From Portulaca oleracea (lineage: Eukaryota > Streptophyta > Magnoliopsida > Caryophyllales > Portulacaceae), in the NCBI GenBank assembly GCA_029582165.1, contig CM055879.1, positions 30,352,830 to 30,416,829 of the forward strand: DNA of 64,000 bases. The letters are read 5' to 3'. The position numbers and the translations under genes were made by a program. The notes beneath the pieces are model-generated. The model made no database searches, had not been told where the DNA came from, and worked only from the letters and a program-made list of their open reading frames with translations. Shown piece by piece: positions 25,316 through 38,228 of the stretch (within the stretch, counting starts at the first letter, position 1; each line of letters starts with the position of its first letter).

Positions 25316-25560
25316 TTCGATATCATATTCCAGAATTCAAAGAGGCCGTAAGAGATTATTTACCACAAGGGATTTAAAAAAATTAACTATCATCATTACT
25401 CTTTAAGAGCAATAGGCCAACAGTGGAACGAACATTTGGAATTGTAAAGGCAACATGGAAGATATCAGACGAAGTTGGAGCAATAGATTGAAATTGTTAT
25501 TGCAGCATGTACGTACACTACATAATTTTAGTCGTCTTTATCAAAAGAGTATACAAATCA
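25316..25560 (+). pseudogene. PIF/Harbinger-type transposase fragment (end of DDE nuclease domain)
   Basis: Translated in shifting plus-strand frames the stretch reads YHIPEF near 25321 and, from about 25412, RPTVERTFGIVKATWKI, followed by a degraded helix. This order (YHIPEF then RNVIERTFGVLKA) is the C-terminal signature of HARBI1/PIF DDE nucleases, including the glutamate of the catalytic triad in the ERTFG motif. Stop codons and frameshifts interrupt it, and the upstream nuclease part and the Myb-like partner are missing. It is a dead remnant. Confidence 0.75.
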
Positions 25561-26260
25561 CACCAAGGCAACCTACTTCCAAGGAAGACTTGAAGTCATG
25601 TTATTTGATAGGTAGACTAAACATCCGTTGAAACAGTTTAAAGATGAAATAACATATGATATAAGTCAATCTTATTTGGGATGATAGTTCTCAAAATATT
25701 CGTAACTTTGGTCATATTAATTTGTTACTTTTTTTTGTTGGCAACTTAGATATATAAGAACTGTTATAAATTTATTTTCACTTTTAGTTTTAGTTTTAAC
25801 TTTATCTTTTACTTATAATTTTAAGTTTCATTTACAAGAAAAATAGGAGAAAAAAACACTTATTATATATTTATTAAAACAAATTAAATATTCATTAAAA
25901 TAAATTTCAACTCTTTCCAACTCTTTCCAACATTTTTTTCGTTAGTTCCAGCTCTTTCCGATTTCTTCCGACTCTTTATAACTTTGACCAACTCTTTCTA
26001 ACTTTAATCAACTCCTTCCAACTCCTTACAATTTCCAACTCTTTCCAAATTCCATCTATATTTATCCAAACCAATAGAACATATCCTTATTCAATGTTAA
26101 AAAAAAAAAATTCTAAAATGGCAAGACAGAAGAGTTGCCTTGAGACGGCATAATTGGCAAGGAGTGAGCCAATAAGCTGGGAGTATGGGTGACAGGATGG
26201 GCAAGGGAGTGGCGGTTACATCTGCATGGACGGGTTCCGTTTGCCGGGCCACCATAAAAT
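25561..26260. other. Intergenic, no gene seen
   Basis: AT-rich, with a short CAACTCTTTCCAA-type pyrimidine repeat at about 25910-26050. Nothing else recognised. Confidence 0.6.
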
Positions 26261-26264
26261 AATA

Positions 26265-26477
26265 CTACCTCCATCCCAAAATATTTGTCCGTTGACTAAA
26301 TTTTGACTGTTAATTATTCATAAATTACAATAAATTACCATATGAAATTAATGTCATTGTAATTTTTAGTAAATGATCTTTCTAATGGCGGTAATTTCAT
26401 ATTTTAAGTCATTATAATTTGTGAGTAATTAACGGTAAAAATTTAGTCAAAGAACAAACAGTTTGGGACGGAGGTAG
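26265..26477. mobile_element. Stowaway MITE (Tc1/mariner type), 213 bp
   Basis: The ends CTACCTCCATCCCAAA and TTTGGGACGGAGGTAG are inverted repeats flanked by TA on both sides, the defining Stowaway arrangement. The interior is also largely palindromic (AAATTTTGACTGTTAATTA and its counterpart). Confidence 0.92.
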
Positions 26478-27072
26478 TAACATTATCCGTCCATTTCCTT
26501 TTGTGTGTTGTCCACATTTTGATGTAATTTTATTTTAATATTTTAATTTATAAAATGATTTGTCATATAAAATTAATATTAGTAAATATATTGTAACGCC
26601 CCGGAAATTCAATTATAGAAAATCAAAGTCAAACTAACGTTAACAGACAAAACTTAGCGGAAGACTTCAAATTCAGTTTGGGCGTCACTGCCGTATCCCC
26701 GAAGGAATACAAGGCGAGAAAGGAAAACACAACTGTCTGCTAACGACAACTACTAACAACTCAACAAACTTTAAGAATTCATAACGAAAACAATATAAAA
26801 GGTTCAAGGACTTCTAGACTCGTCGTCCTCACTTTTAACTCCCGTCCCCAGCATTTAGATCTTCACCTGAAATCAAAACATTTCAGAAAAATGAGGGGGA
26901 AATCTCAATAATGTCTACCCCTAACGTTTAAAACAGTTTAAGTTCATTTCAATTCATTTTAGGGAGAGGGATCAAATCAAACGTTTTACAAACCTTTAAC
27001 CCTTAACTGTTTTCCTCAACCCATCCAATCCATATTTTAATTTGCGGGCGGGATACCAAATCCCTTAAAGTA

Positions 27073-27259
27073 ACATCGCCTACCAAAGGCATCAAGAACA
27101 TCGCCTACCAAAGGCATAAACATCGCCTACCAAAGGCATCAAGAACATCGCCTACCAAAGGCATAGACATCGCCTACCAAAGGCATCAAGAACATCGCCT
27201 ACCAAAGGCATAAACATCGCCTACCAAAGGCATCAAGAACATCGCCTACCAAAGGTGTC
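27073..27259. repeat. Minisatellite of alternating 21- and 25-bp units
   Basis: ACATCGCCTACCAAAGGCAT repeats at least eight times, joined alternately by AA or CAAGA-type linkers. Copies are nearly identical until the last one, which ends in GGTGTC. Confidence 0.92.
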
Positions 27260-29489
27260 AAAATACTATCCTATATCAGGGAAGGAAGCCCTGATCTCCT
27301 GGTCCATAACCCTGCAGGTTGTTACACCTGCACAACAGGTTATCCCCCGAAACCCGCTTGACGTTTCCACTGGAATTATTTAGTATATTATTCAAACTCA
27401 GCTCACAACTCTTAAGTCAAACCATCCCAAGTTATCAAAACCATTAACAAAACTTTGAATAAAAGACCATCCAACTTCTCAACTCAAATAAACCAAGATC
27501 ACAATCGAATCAAAAAGAAGATTATCAAAACAGATGGTCGTATTTCCACAAAAGTCCCCTTTCGGGATGCAATTCTCAAAATAGATTATAAAACATCAAA
27601 ACACATTTAAAGAGCATCCCGGTGGGGATTAGAGCATAGACAATTACCTGATATACTTCACAGCACAGCAAAAGAAGAACACACTTGAGCTCACTAACGT
27701 CTCGCACTAACTCGGGCCTAGAATAAAAGTAATTATCTAATCAAAACGCGCTCTAACGAAGTTAGCATTATCTATTAACTACCTAACCCATCCCCTAGGA
27801 ACACTTAGGTTCCTAACTTTTACGAAATTGCACTTAACATCTCTAAGATAACACATAACATGATCACACATTAATTTCACTCAACAATTATTATAAAAAG
27901 AAGCAAGTAGAGGGCAGATTATAACGTTCACATAAAACGAGTCACAAATCGACTTCCCGACATCCTATGGGGCTGGTTCTAGACTTTTCGGAAACCTCGG
28001 GATGTCTACTAAAACTTCTATGTTGATGGTCATGCCCAACTCAGTTCCGAAGGACCTCAAAAACACCCGTCTTTCCCATTGGTCCAGATCTGACAGGTTC
28101 CGGTAAAACGGTTATAACTCGGGCTATACAATTCAAACGTTCGATCCGTAAAATTACTATGGTTCCTAACATCTAAGGGAACCTCCAGTTCAAAGGGTTT
28201 GATCAAAAGGTAACTACACTAGCCGTGGCAACCCGATCTTTAGACACTAACAAAACTGTCCCGATAACGGTTCTTATTTAATTTGTTATTTCGGTTCTAT
28301 CTTTTACCAATCGGTCTCGGGGTTCTAATTTGGACTCGAAACAGTAGCTAGGGTCTAAGATATGAAGTCCAACTTAACTTAGGTCCAAAAATTAAACTTG
28401 TAGAAGTAAACTTAATTTAGAAAACATGAAAGACCCTTTAATAACTTTAATAAAACCTAAGGTCATAAAAGAAATAAAAATTACTTAACACATAAATTAC
28501 TTGACCAAGATTTTAAAGATTAAAGCATGGATTATTTACAAATAAGTTATAACAAGGGAAAATAATCAAGAATCAAGAATTAATAACAAGAATCGAATTC
28601 CTTTTTAGTAATTTAACCAACTCACTTATTTAATCAAGATTCGGAAAAAGACTTAAAGAATATGTAAATAATTATAAAGAACATATAAACATTTAACTTC
28701 TAATCAAGAATCCTAAACAAAACTAATTTCTTTTAACCAAGATTAACTCAAGAACCAAGAACTAATAGACATAAACTCAACCTAACTTATTTAGGCAAAA
28801 TTAAACATGAATTACACAAGAAAGAACCCTACGAAATAAAAAGAACATAATATTTAGCTTAATGACACAAGAAACCTAACTAATTTACAAGAATCAAGAA
28901 GACTTAGGTTTTCATGTACAAGAACCATAAAGAACTTAGTAACATTAAACTACTAATCAAGAACCTAAGGTTTTAATAACAAGAAATCAACCTAATTCAT
29001 GTAACAAACTTAACAAGATTTATTCCTAGGGAACAATAAAGAACATAGCGATTTTTATAACTAAAATTCAAGAATTAACCTAGGTAAATAAATTTCCAAA
29101 TTCGTACATACAATAATATTGTGGTCTAACGATTCATGTAAAGAAAATAAAGAACATTAAAGAACTACTTTTAAACCTAATAATCAACTATTACAACCTA
29201 ATCTAATTACAATTTACAACATAAAATTACACATAACAAATAAACAAATTATACATAACAAATAATCTACACAATATTACAACCAAGAAATTATTTACAC
29301 ACAATTTTTCCTAATTACAAAACTAACAATACAATAATTATAAAAACAGAATATTAATTTTTGAAAATAAAATAAAATAAAAAGAAAACAGAAAAGAAAA
29401 GGAAAAAGAAAAGGAAAATAAAGAAATTAAAACAGATTAGGTTAGGGTTAGGGTTTTAGGGTTTTACGCAGGTTAGGGCAGAGGGGTTT

Positions 29490-30155
29490 CTGGCGATGGC
29501 GACGGCGGGCGGCAGTCGGAGGGGATGGTTGACGTCAGTTTTCCGAGCAGCAATGGATGGTGGTGGTCGAACGTTTTCCTTCGACTGGGAAGGCTCCGGT
29601 GACGTCGGGGCGGCAGGGCGAGGGTCGCCTGGTGGTCAGGCAGCGACGGCGACACCAAAGGTCGCGGTGGCCGGCGATGATGGTGGCGGACAAACGGTTA
29701 GCGCAAGGGAGAGGAGAGAGAGAAAAAGAGAAAGAAAGAAGGAAAGAACGGCGGTTACCGGCGAGGGTGGCGACGGGTGGTGATGACGGTGCTGGTGGCG
29801 TCGGTGGTGGCGCGTCTGATGGCGCGGCTGGGCAGGGGCGAGAGACAGGGAGATCGAGAGGAAGAAAAGGGGAAAGAGAAAGAGAAAGGAAGAGAGGGAG
29901 AGGTTTCGCGGTGGTTTCCGGTGTTCCAGGCGGCGGAGCTGCGGTGGCGGTCTGGTGGGCGGCTGCTGGCCGAGAGAGGGAGAGGGAGAGGTTGTGGGGA
30001 AGGCTAGGGTTTGGTATTAGGGAGAGATTAGGGTTTAGGGTTTGAGAGGGGGGTTTAGGGGTTTTTATATTAAACACATTTAGGCCCAAATTAACCCAAT
30101 CTAATCCAATCCCAACCCATTTACAACAATTAAAGCTGATTTTTCTATAACCCAA
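29490..30155. other. GC-rich promoter-like section of the second LTR-like block, no gene
   Basis: The composition jumps to GC-rich, with GGCGG, GAGAGAGA and GGGTTTAGGG tracts. The longest frames (29535-30155 minus, 29557-30045 plus) are dominated by Pro, Ser, Arg and Gly and show no domain. The first LTR-like block has a similar section at 21000-21220. Confidence 0.6.
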
Positions 30156-30553
30156 TAATTCTAATAATAGTAATAATAATATTAATTTTAATAGTCATAT
30201 AATCACATAACAAATAATATCCATGTAATTAATCACATAATAATATTAGCCCGCATAAATTACTATTCTACCCTTGTTAGTCCCTCAACGGTCCTACGAG
30301 CTCAAGCGTTAGCATAAATAAACACATTACGAACAATAGTAAATACGAAGTCAAACCTATTCTATTAACGACGTCACGGTCAACATCGTTGGATTTTTCG
30401 GGGTTTTACATATACAATAAATAATTTTATTAAATAATATAATATTATATTTTTTTATAAAAAATGTATGTTGATAAATTTCAAACTATGTATTTTTTAA
30501 TACTAAAATAATTTTAAAAAATGAATAGCTCAAATTTTGAAATAACAAATACT

Positions 30554-30786
30554 TCCTCCATTTTCTTTTATCTGTCATTTACGTTTTCAAAGTCGATGTT
30601 TAATTAATATTTTCTCGTATAAAATTTTTATCAAAAAATATAATAGTATACTTTATTAAGAGTATTTTTTATTATGAATCTAATGATATCAATTTTATAT
30701 GATAAATTATTATATAAATTAAGATATTAATAATTAAAATTTTTGATACAATTTTCTAAAAATGACGCATAAATAACAACGAAGAG
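30554..30786. mobile_element. Degenerate Stowaway-like MITE
   Basis: The left end TACTTCCTCCATTTTC and right end with AACAACGAAGAG are imperfect inverted repeats with the Stowaway pattern (CTCC near the end, GTCATTT further in). Internal wording matches the duplicated segment at 16638-16945. Confidence 0.5.
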
Positions 30787-30926
30787 ATTAAAAAAACAAC
30801 GAAAGTAACAAGATTATAAAAAATGAAGATGGGTACGTTATTGGTTCATCTCATAGTCATATGCCCATCCAATACCCGTGTGCCATGAAGGCTCCACTAA
30901 TCCACTTACGTAAACCGTAGTGTGTA

Positions 30927-31210
30927 CTCCCTCCTTCCCATATTATCTGTCACTTTAACTAATTTTCTTTTTTTTTTCATAATATCTGTCATCTTATAAT
31001 TCCAATACTATATTAATTACTAATTTATTAAATTAACCATATTAATTACACCTTTTTCTTCAACTTTTCTTTTTTATTCATCATTTTTTCTTTTTTATTC
31101 ATCATTTTATTCACCTTTTTCTCATTTCCAAGGATAAAATTTAATGTAAAGAGGAAGTTTTCTTGATTTTGTAAATGATGTCCTAAGTGACACATAATTT
31201 GGGAAGGAGG
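30927..31210. mobile_element. Stowaway MITE, 284 bp
   Basis: TA/CTCCCTCCTTCCCA on the left and TGGGAAGGAGG/TA on the right, with longer imperfect complementarity inward (ATTATCTGTCACTT against AAGTGACACATAATT). A small internal duplication of CTTTTTTATTCATCATTTT lies at 31065-31110. Confidence 0.9.
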
Positions 31211-32041
31211 TACTAATTTTGTGCATGCTTCCCAATTTCTTCGCATTTAATGCCCCCATCTGCCTACATTAATTCACAAAATACTTCTTTTAAAAAAATC
31301 TTAGAAAATTTCATTAATGGAAAGAGTTTTTCCAGAACGTTCATCTACAAAATCTACTGTAGATGATCATGAATCATCTAACTTGTTTGTGGTGAGTTAG
31401 GAACGCTAAAATACGGTAAAGTATTTGTATAATTTATTTTTTTTATAATTGAAAGAAATAAAACATTGAAATTCACATGAAAGATGCTACAAAAAATAAC
31501 AAAAAAGATAGCAAGACGAACTAACAAAAGAAACAAAATAAAAGAAGTGTAAAACAACCACCTAAACTATAGATATTTCAAGGCAAAGTCAAACAAAATG
31601 TCTTTTTCACTTTTTAGTATCCTTCTTGAAGTGTTCGCCTATCGCAAATGACCTTTAAACCATAAATCTTCCTTTAGTGAATAAGCACTACCTCAATATC
31701 CTTGAAATTTTTGATTTTCTCATAAGTTTAATTTGTTGTGGACTTCACCTTACAAGAAGCCTTTATTAACTCTTCTCCAATTAGATTTCAGCAGGACCTT
31801 CTCTTTCTTATTCCTTGTAACATCAACTTTTGAACCCTTCAAAGAAGAATCATCGAGACAAGGTGAAATATCAAACTCAGAATCAATAGACAAAGTATCA
31901 TCAGGAATAAGATGCGAGCTCACAAGGTTATCCAACAACTATCTCAATAGCTTGATGATATATATTCGCATATATTTACATGTAATAATCGTATTTTGCA
32001 TATTTTATATGCAATGATGATACCATTACATAATTATATTT
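31211..32041. other. Intergenic, no supportable gene
   Basis: AT-rich. The short minus-strand frame at 31750-31938 has no recognised motif and is probably a remnant or chance. Confidence 0.5.
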
Positions 32042-32478
32042 CAATAAATTACTAAAAGGTACCCTATGTTTTGCGGTATCTATTTTTAGGGGACCATGTT
32101 ATTGAAAATAATTTCTAGGTACCCTGTGTTTTGTAGTACCTATTTTCTGGTGACAAATTATCTTTTAGATTTATTACAAGATCCCCAAGATTATGTAAAA
32201 TTGCAAAAATATCCCTACCTTCATAAAAACTTGTCAATTTATATTTCCACCTGCATTACTATCTGTTTTAAAGAATTAGCATCTCCATATTTTTCATTTG
32301 GTATCAGAGCAAATAGTAATGCAAAACATATAGTAATTCTTTAAAACAAATTATCAGATGGAGATGCTAATTCTTTGAAGGGAAATTAGATTTAAATAAT
32401 CTGAACTTTGGGCTATAATAGACTAAATAATCTGAACTTTAGATATGGTTCTAAATAATCTGAATTTTGACCCCCTTA

Positions 32479-32864
<386 letters not shown>

Positions 32865-33592
32865 GTTAAGTTGAATTTAACTCGGCGAAGGGATGACAAT
32901 AGTAAGCTGACATGGCACAGCTAAAAAGCCCAGGCACGTGCCTCCGCAGCCACGTCATCCCGCCACCGAGTTAAGTTAGCGTGCTACTAAAATCCAAGTG
33001 GGTCAAAGTTCAGATTATTAAAACCAAATCTAAAGTTGAAAATATAAATTGACAAGCTTTTATTAAGATAGGAATATGTTTGCAATTTTACATAGTCTTG
33101 GGATCTTGTAATAAAACTAAAAGATAATTTGTCACTGAAAATAGTCTTATAAAATACAGGGTACCTAGAAATTATTTTCAATAATATGGTCCCCTAAAAA
33201 TAGATACCGCAAAATATAGAGTACCTTTTAGTAGTTTATTGATTATATTTCATATGTAATAATCTTAAATTTATATTTTGCGTATTTATATTTATAAGGG
33301 TAATAATCGTAAATTTATTATGATATTTTATATTTTGCATATTTATATTTATAAGGGTAAAGTCAACTATTGTCACAAAATTGGAGCAGTAAGATAGTTT
33401 GAACTATTTGTGTGGTTTTGTATATGAAAAATTAATTTAAGTTTGCCTAATTTATAATATCCAAATTCGAGCAATAAGATAGTTTGAACTATTTGTTTGG
33501 TCCTTAATATCAAAAATGAATTAATTTTATCCAATTTACCACTAGTGCCATGACCCTGATTATTAATATGCACATTTTTTTAATAGGGTTTT

Positions 33593-34095
33593 TGGCTCAA
33601 AATAATCTGAAGTTGGAGGTCATTGGCTGAAAATAATCTAACCTCACTTTTTGGCTGAAAATAATCCAAACTTTTAACCTATTTACTCGGACTAAACCGA
33701 AATCGATTTCTGACTTCGGAATGCTCATCGGGCAGCCTGAGCACGTGTTTCATTAATTGATTTTGGTTTTGAATTTTTTTTAAGCTTATGTAGACTCCAA
33801 CTCACTTAAACTAATTATAATGACATGACAATGGATTAAAAATAAAAACACTTTAACATAATAAATTTAGTCTTCCAACCCCAAAAATTTAAAATTTGAC
33901 CCAACCCTAACTGTTTGTCTTTTTTCTAATTCCTCTTAATCTTCTCTCTCCTTCTTCGTTATCTTCTCTAGATCCCAGTCAACATTCTGAAGCTAGTTCG
34001 AGTAAATATGTTAAAAGTTTGGATTATTTCCAACCAAAAAGTGAGTTTAGATTATTTTCAGTCAATGACCTCCAACTTCGAATTATTTTGAGCCA
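33593..34095. mobile_element. Mutator-type MITE with about 105-bp inverted ends
   Basis: The left arm from TGGCTCAAAATAAT and the right arm ending ATTATTTTGAGCCA are inverted repeats; GTTGGAGGTCATTG, CACTTTTTGG and AATCCAAACTTTTAAC are shared. The interior of about 300 bp is non-coding. Confidence 0.8.
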
Positions 34096-35215
34096 ATATC
34101 ACTTGTTAAGCCCTATGTCCTGATAATATGTACACCTGGGACTATCTGCTTTCTTCATGATCTCAGCCTAAATATAACACTCGGCCTAAGTGTCATGAAA
34201 TCCAGACAAAATCAAAAGAGACCAACACATAAATTAGATGAATACTGAGACCACGGTATTTCATGATCTTGGATACATGATCTAATCTTTTGGTCGTTAT
34301 GGTAACTATGTAGAAAAGAGGAAGGGACTAGGTGAGGAAGTAACGACTACAATGTGTAAGTGAGCAACCCAGTGACTTTGAAGGGGGCCATGCATGCACT
34401 CATAGGATGCTACGTTACAGTTTGGATAGCCTGCCACTCACCATTATTAGTACTTACTGCTCTACCAATTAATTAAACGAGTACCCCCCTTAATAATGTA
34501 ACAAACAATAAAGTTTTTGGTAAAAACAAAATGACTAATATGGATCCGGAAACATCTCTTTAAAAATAGATTGGTAGCCAAACATATGATAGCTAGGAAA
34601 CACTGCAGGTTGAATGCGTCACATTGGATGATGATTCAACAGATAAGATGGAAGAAGTAGATCCACCAGCCATCACCAATGCTCACCCTTCAACTTGTAC
34701 GATGTACGTACTTGACAATGTCAAATCACTTGAGAGTTGTACACTTAATAGTGACTTCATTAATTCAAAGGCCACCCCACTGGACTTTAACACTTGCTTC
34801 ATTCATCCAGGCAAATAGTTGCTTCCCCCTTTGCATAGCTATATATCAATGAACTCAAAATTATATTTATAGTGATTCTTACTTTCAGTTTTTGTATGTC
34901 AGTAGTTCTTTTTTTATTTTTTATTTTTATGGTCCCAAAAACATAAAAATTATATTTTGATGGGACGTCCCCGAGTCAAAAGGGTGGCGACTCGGTGAAA
35001 ATCTAACATGGAGAAGGGAAAGAAGCGGATTATAGAAAAATACTATTGCATTACAGAAAAACTCGAGTTTAATTGATGTTAATTTGGTGCTGGATTGTTG
35101 ACAAATACCACTCTCGAAGTCTGAGATATTTATTTCGAAAGTGAAATTCAAGATATTCTAATAAATAATTGCCAAAATTGTGGATTTTAAAACCTAGTAA
35201 TCCTTTTAAAATTGA

Positions 35216-35257
<42 letters not shown>

Positions 35258-35995
35258 ACAATCCAATCCTTTACTAATATAAAAAAGAGGATTTTGTTAC
35301 GTTTTGCAGCATGCCTGTCTTGTAGATTTCGTTTACACACTAATTTACTTTTTTCCCCCTAAATGTTCACACTCGAATTTATCATTTTTCCATCGAATTT
35401 AATATAATTTAATAACAAACAATTTGCCTTATAGGTTATATTCACACTTAAATTTACTATTTTGTCATCGAATACGGTAGCTAAGGATCCTATAATCAAT
35501 TAAAAATTAAGTTATTAGATCTATCAATTCTGACAGACGTATTAAATATAAGTTGTGTGTATATCTTATTAAGGTCAATACATGTCATGTGTATTTTGGA
35601 TTCGAACAATTGTGACATTAAAGATACGAGTCAAGTGCATATAGATTAAGGTAAATATTGACAATTTTAGTAGTATGAAAACTTGAGTCTTGTTCTTTGA
35701 GACTATAAGATAGTTGAAGTGTGGGATGAAACAGGTGAGTAGAATAGTGTTTGATAATGTAAGTCATGTCAGTCATATCATTTAAATATATATTTTTTTA
35801 ATATTTAAAAGGTATTGTGAGTAAACATCAAACACATTATATTATTTATTACATATATAAATTTTAGAGTAAAAGGAGGTAAACAACTGTGGATAATGTA
35901 GAAAAAAACAGTGACATAAAATAAATAAGATTGGAATAAGTAGGAAAAATTTATCCTACATCATAAAAGAATAGGACCTTAACCCGTTAGCAGGA
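34096..35995. other. Intergenic, no supportable gene
   Basis: Includes a fragment at about 34910-35020 (CCCCGAGTCAAAAGGGTGGCG region) related to the terminal part of the Mutator-like insertion at 51190-51260, and an (ATT)n run at 35219-35256. The frame at 34624-34818 has no recognised motif. Confidence 0.5.
35219..35256. repeat. ATT microsatellite
   Basis: About twelve uninterrupted TTA/ATT units. Confidence 0.95.
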
Positions 35996-37193
35996 CGGGT
36001 CAGATATATGGATGGCACCAGGGCCCTAGGCCCAACCCATTTAGGCGGGTCTGGGTCCAAAAATTTTGAACCCATCGGGTTTGGATTGGGTTTGGGTCTA
36101 CTAAAAATTTGGCACGCCTAAGTCTGTCCGGGTCTGCCCACGAACCCGGGGATCAGACCCATCAAATTTAACATATATATATATATATAGGGAAATTGGA
36201 TTCTAATAATCCCTACTTTTGCAAATTGGATGGCAATAATTCCTACTTTCAATTTGTATTTTGGTGGTCCAAAAAAAAATAAAATTATATTCTAGTGGGA
36301 CATAATTGAGAGTATACCCTAAATATCATAGATTTTGTGTTGCATTTGATTCAAAATTTTGTATAACACTTTACCATGATTTTTAATGAGTTTACAGCAC
36401 TTCTCCTAATTTTTTTCAATTTTTTATGATTTTTTCAATTTTATTATTTTTAAAAAATCATAATAATTACTCGAAATCTCAAAAAAATAATTTAAAAAAT
36501 GTTTTAGTAACTACACTTCATTACCTATCTGGGGGCAGGAACGAAAAAAACAAAAACAATATGGGGTAGGCATGAGAAAAATAAAAAGAATGTGGTGATG
36601 GATTTGGTACCATTATAATACAATTTTATTTTTTTTTGGACCACCAGAATACAAATTGAAAGTAGGGATTATTGTCATCTAATTTGTAAAAGTAGGAATT
36701 ATTAGAATCCAATTGGATATATATATATAAATGAAAACCCTAGTATAGTATGTTAGAGTTGATGTGGATATGATGGGTGACAATTGCAATCGGAGGACTA
36801 GAGCAATTTTGATTTGTGATTGAATAATCATGAACTTTGTGTCTTCTTTTTGCATTTTAAGTGGTGTAATTGTATTTTTAGAATTGACGTCTTGATTATT
36901 TTTGTAATGTTTTTATATTGGCTTTGCTCGTAACTTCGTACATCGAACAAGATGTTTTTATTGTGTTGAAAACAATTATATTTAAACAAAATAGTTATTA
37001 CCATAGTGTGTAAAGATAAAATTAACTTAAAAACTTGATAAATCTTAGAAATTAAATATATAAAAATATTGGATCCATTAAAGACATGTGGATCCAATAA
37101 GCCTGAGTCTAGGTCCAAGTTTTTGGAACCCATCAGATCCTGGGTCAAAAACATTTTACAAGTGTGAAAGACCGACCCATTGCCACCCCTAAT
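35996..37193. mobile_element. Probable hAT-like element with GGGTGGCAATGGG-type right end, hosting a nested MITE
   Basis: The right end CCCATTGCCACCCCTAAT matches a common plant hAT-MITE end. The left side (about 36000-36170) has the matching GGGTCTGGGTCC and AACCCATCGGGTTTGG phrases but a decayed terminus. The MITE at 36190-36716 is inserted in its (TA)n tract. The right portion was copied into the 24.06-24.26 kb duplicate. Confidence 0.5.
36190..36716 (+). mobile_element. Mutator-type MITE copy 1 (GGAAATTGGATTCTAATAATCC ends trimmed here)
   Basis: The left end GGGAAATTGGATTCTAATAA and right end TTATTAGAATCCAATT are inverted repeats of about 80 bp; both include CTACTTT, CAATTTGTAT and TGGTGGTCC. 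The interior is non-coding. It is the same family as the copy at 37222-37755, which lies in opposite orientation, and it inserted within a TA repeat. Confidence 0.85.
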
Positions 37194-37221
37194 CGCACCA
37201 CTAGTTTTGAATAAAAGAAAA

Positions 37222-37755
37222 GGGAAATTGTATTATAATAATCCATACTTTTGCAAATTGGATGACAATAATCCCTACTTTCAATTTGTATTCTGGTGGT
37301 AAAAAAAAATAAAATTGTATTTTAGTGGTACCAAATCCATCACCACATTCTTTTCATTTTTTTCATGCCTACCCCATATTGTTTTTGTTTTTTTCGTTCT
37401 TGCTCCCAGATAGGTAATGAAGTGTAGTTGCTAAAACATTTTTAAATTATTTTTTTGAGATTCCGAGCAATTATTATGATTTTTTTAAAAAATAAAATTG
37501 AAAAAATCATAAAAAATAGAAAAAAATTCAAAAAAATTGGGAGAAGTGCTGTAAATTTATTAAAAATCGTGGTAAAGTGTTACACAAAGTTTTGAATCAA
37601 ATGCAACACAAAATCTACGATATTCAGGGTATACTCTCAATTATGTCCCACTACAATATAATTTTAATTTTTTTGAACCACCAAAATACAAATTTAAAGT
37701 AGGGATTGTTGCCATCCAATTTACAAAAGTAGGGATTATTAAAATCTAATTTTCT
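37222..37755 (-). mobile_element. Mutator-type MITE copy 2 in the MAGL upstream region, with 9-bp target duplication
   Basis: Inverted ends as in copy 1. The flanks AAAAGAAAA (37213-37221) and GAAAGAAAA (37756-37764) form a 9-bp target duplication with one difference. The duplicated MAGL upstream region at 24275-24295 shows the uninterrupted site, so the insertion is directly visible. It lies about 180 bp before the TATA box. Confidence 0.92.
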
Positions 37756-37935
37756 GAAAGAAAAAGGGTTGAATTTGACAAATACGAAATGATTAGGGAC
37801 AAATACGGTGACGACCGCGAATACGGTAAGAGATGAATTGAAACCAAATCCCTCCCGTCGCAATCAAACGGGGGTCAGACGCAGAACCATACCCCCCTTT
37901 CGTCCCAACCATTCCCAACTCTACCGCGCTTCCTG

Positions 37936-37942
37936 TATAAAT
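37936..37942 (+). promoter_or_regulatory. TATA box of the MAGL gene
   Basis: TATAAAT in the context CTTCCTGTATAAAT, about 290 bp before the start codon. It is conserved at 24456 in the truncated duplicate. Transcription would start near 37965-37975, giving a pyrimidine-rich leader. Confidence 0.65.
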
Positions 37943-38228
37943 TATCATATCCCAATGCTCCCATACACACACCCAAACTCCGTCCTTCACGATTCTCTTG
38001 CACCACCCTCACCTTTTTCCTCAATCACCCTTTCTAATTTCGGGTTTCCTTTTCTCTCTTTTTCTCCCTCTATCTCAGGTTCACACTTGCCACCCTTTTC
38101 CCTTCACCAAACATATCCGATTGTCATCTCTCTCTCTGCAACCTCTGCTTTTGTCCTTCAGAAAGCCAATGGTGTGCATGATCTTCTGAATTTGCATGAC
38201 TTTTCACCGTCTAGGGTTCATGCACAAC

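Larger units (their letters stand above)
26592..30410 (+). mobile_element. Solo-LTR-like block (TG...CA, 3.8 kb)
   Basis: Begins TGTAACGCCCCGG and ends CGGGGTTTTACA, with flanking 5-mers TATAT and TATAC (4 of 5). The first 300 bases share wording with the block at 19622 (TTAGCGGAAG, CCTGAAATCAAAACATTT, AAAAATGAG). It includes a minisatellite (27073-27259), a long AT-rich middle with no gene (27260-29440), and a GC-rich section (29490-30050) flanked by telomere-like GGGTTTAGGG phrases that look like a promoter and leader read on the minus strand. The open frames there are low-complexity. Confidence 0.5.

Noticed and set aside
22783..26591. The idea that the two TGTAACGCC blocks are the paired LTRs of one retrotransposon
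   Set aside because: They differ in length and interior, and the DNA between them holds a MAGL fragment, a Harbinger remnant and a Stowaway element but no gag-pol.
29535..30155. 206-codon minus-strand frame and overlapping plus-strand frames
   Set aside because: Composition is Pro/Ser/Arg/Gly low-complexity from a GC-rich promoter-like part of the LTR-like block, with no domain or codon pattern of a real gene.
34624..34818. A 64-codon frame as a small gene
   Set aside because: No recognised motif, no splice context and repeat-rich surroundings.
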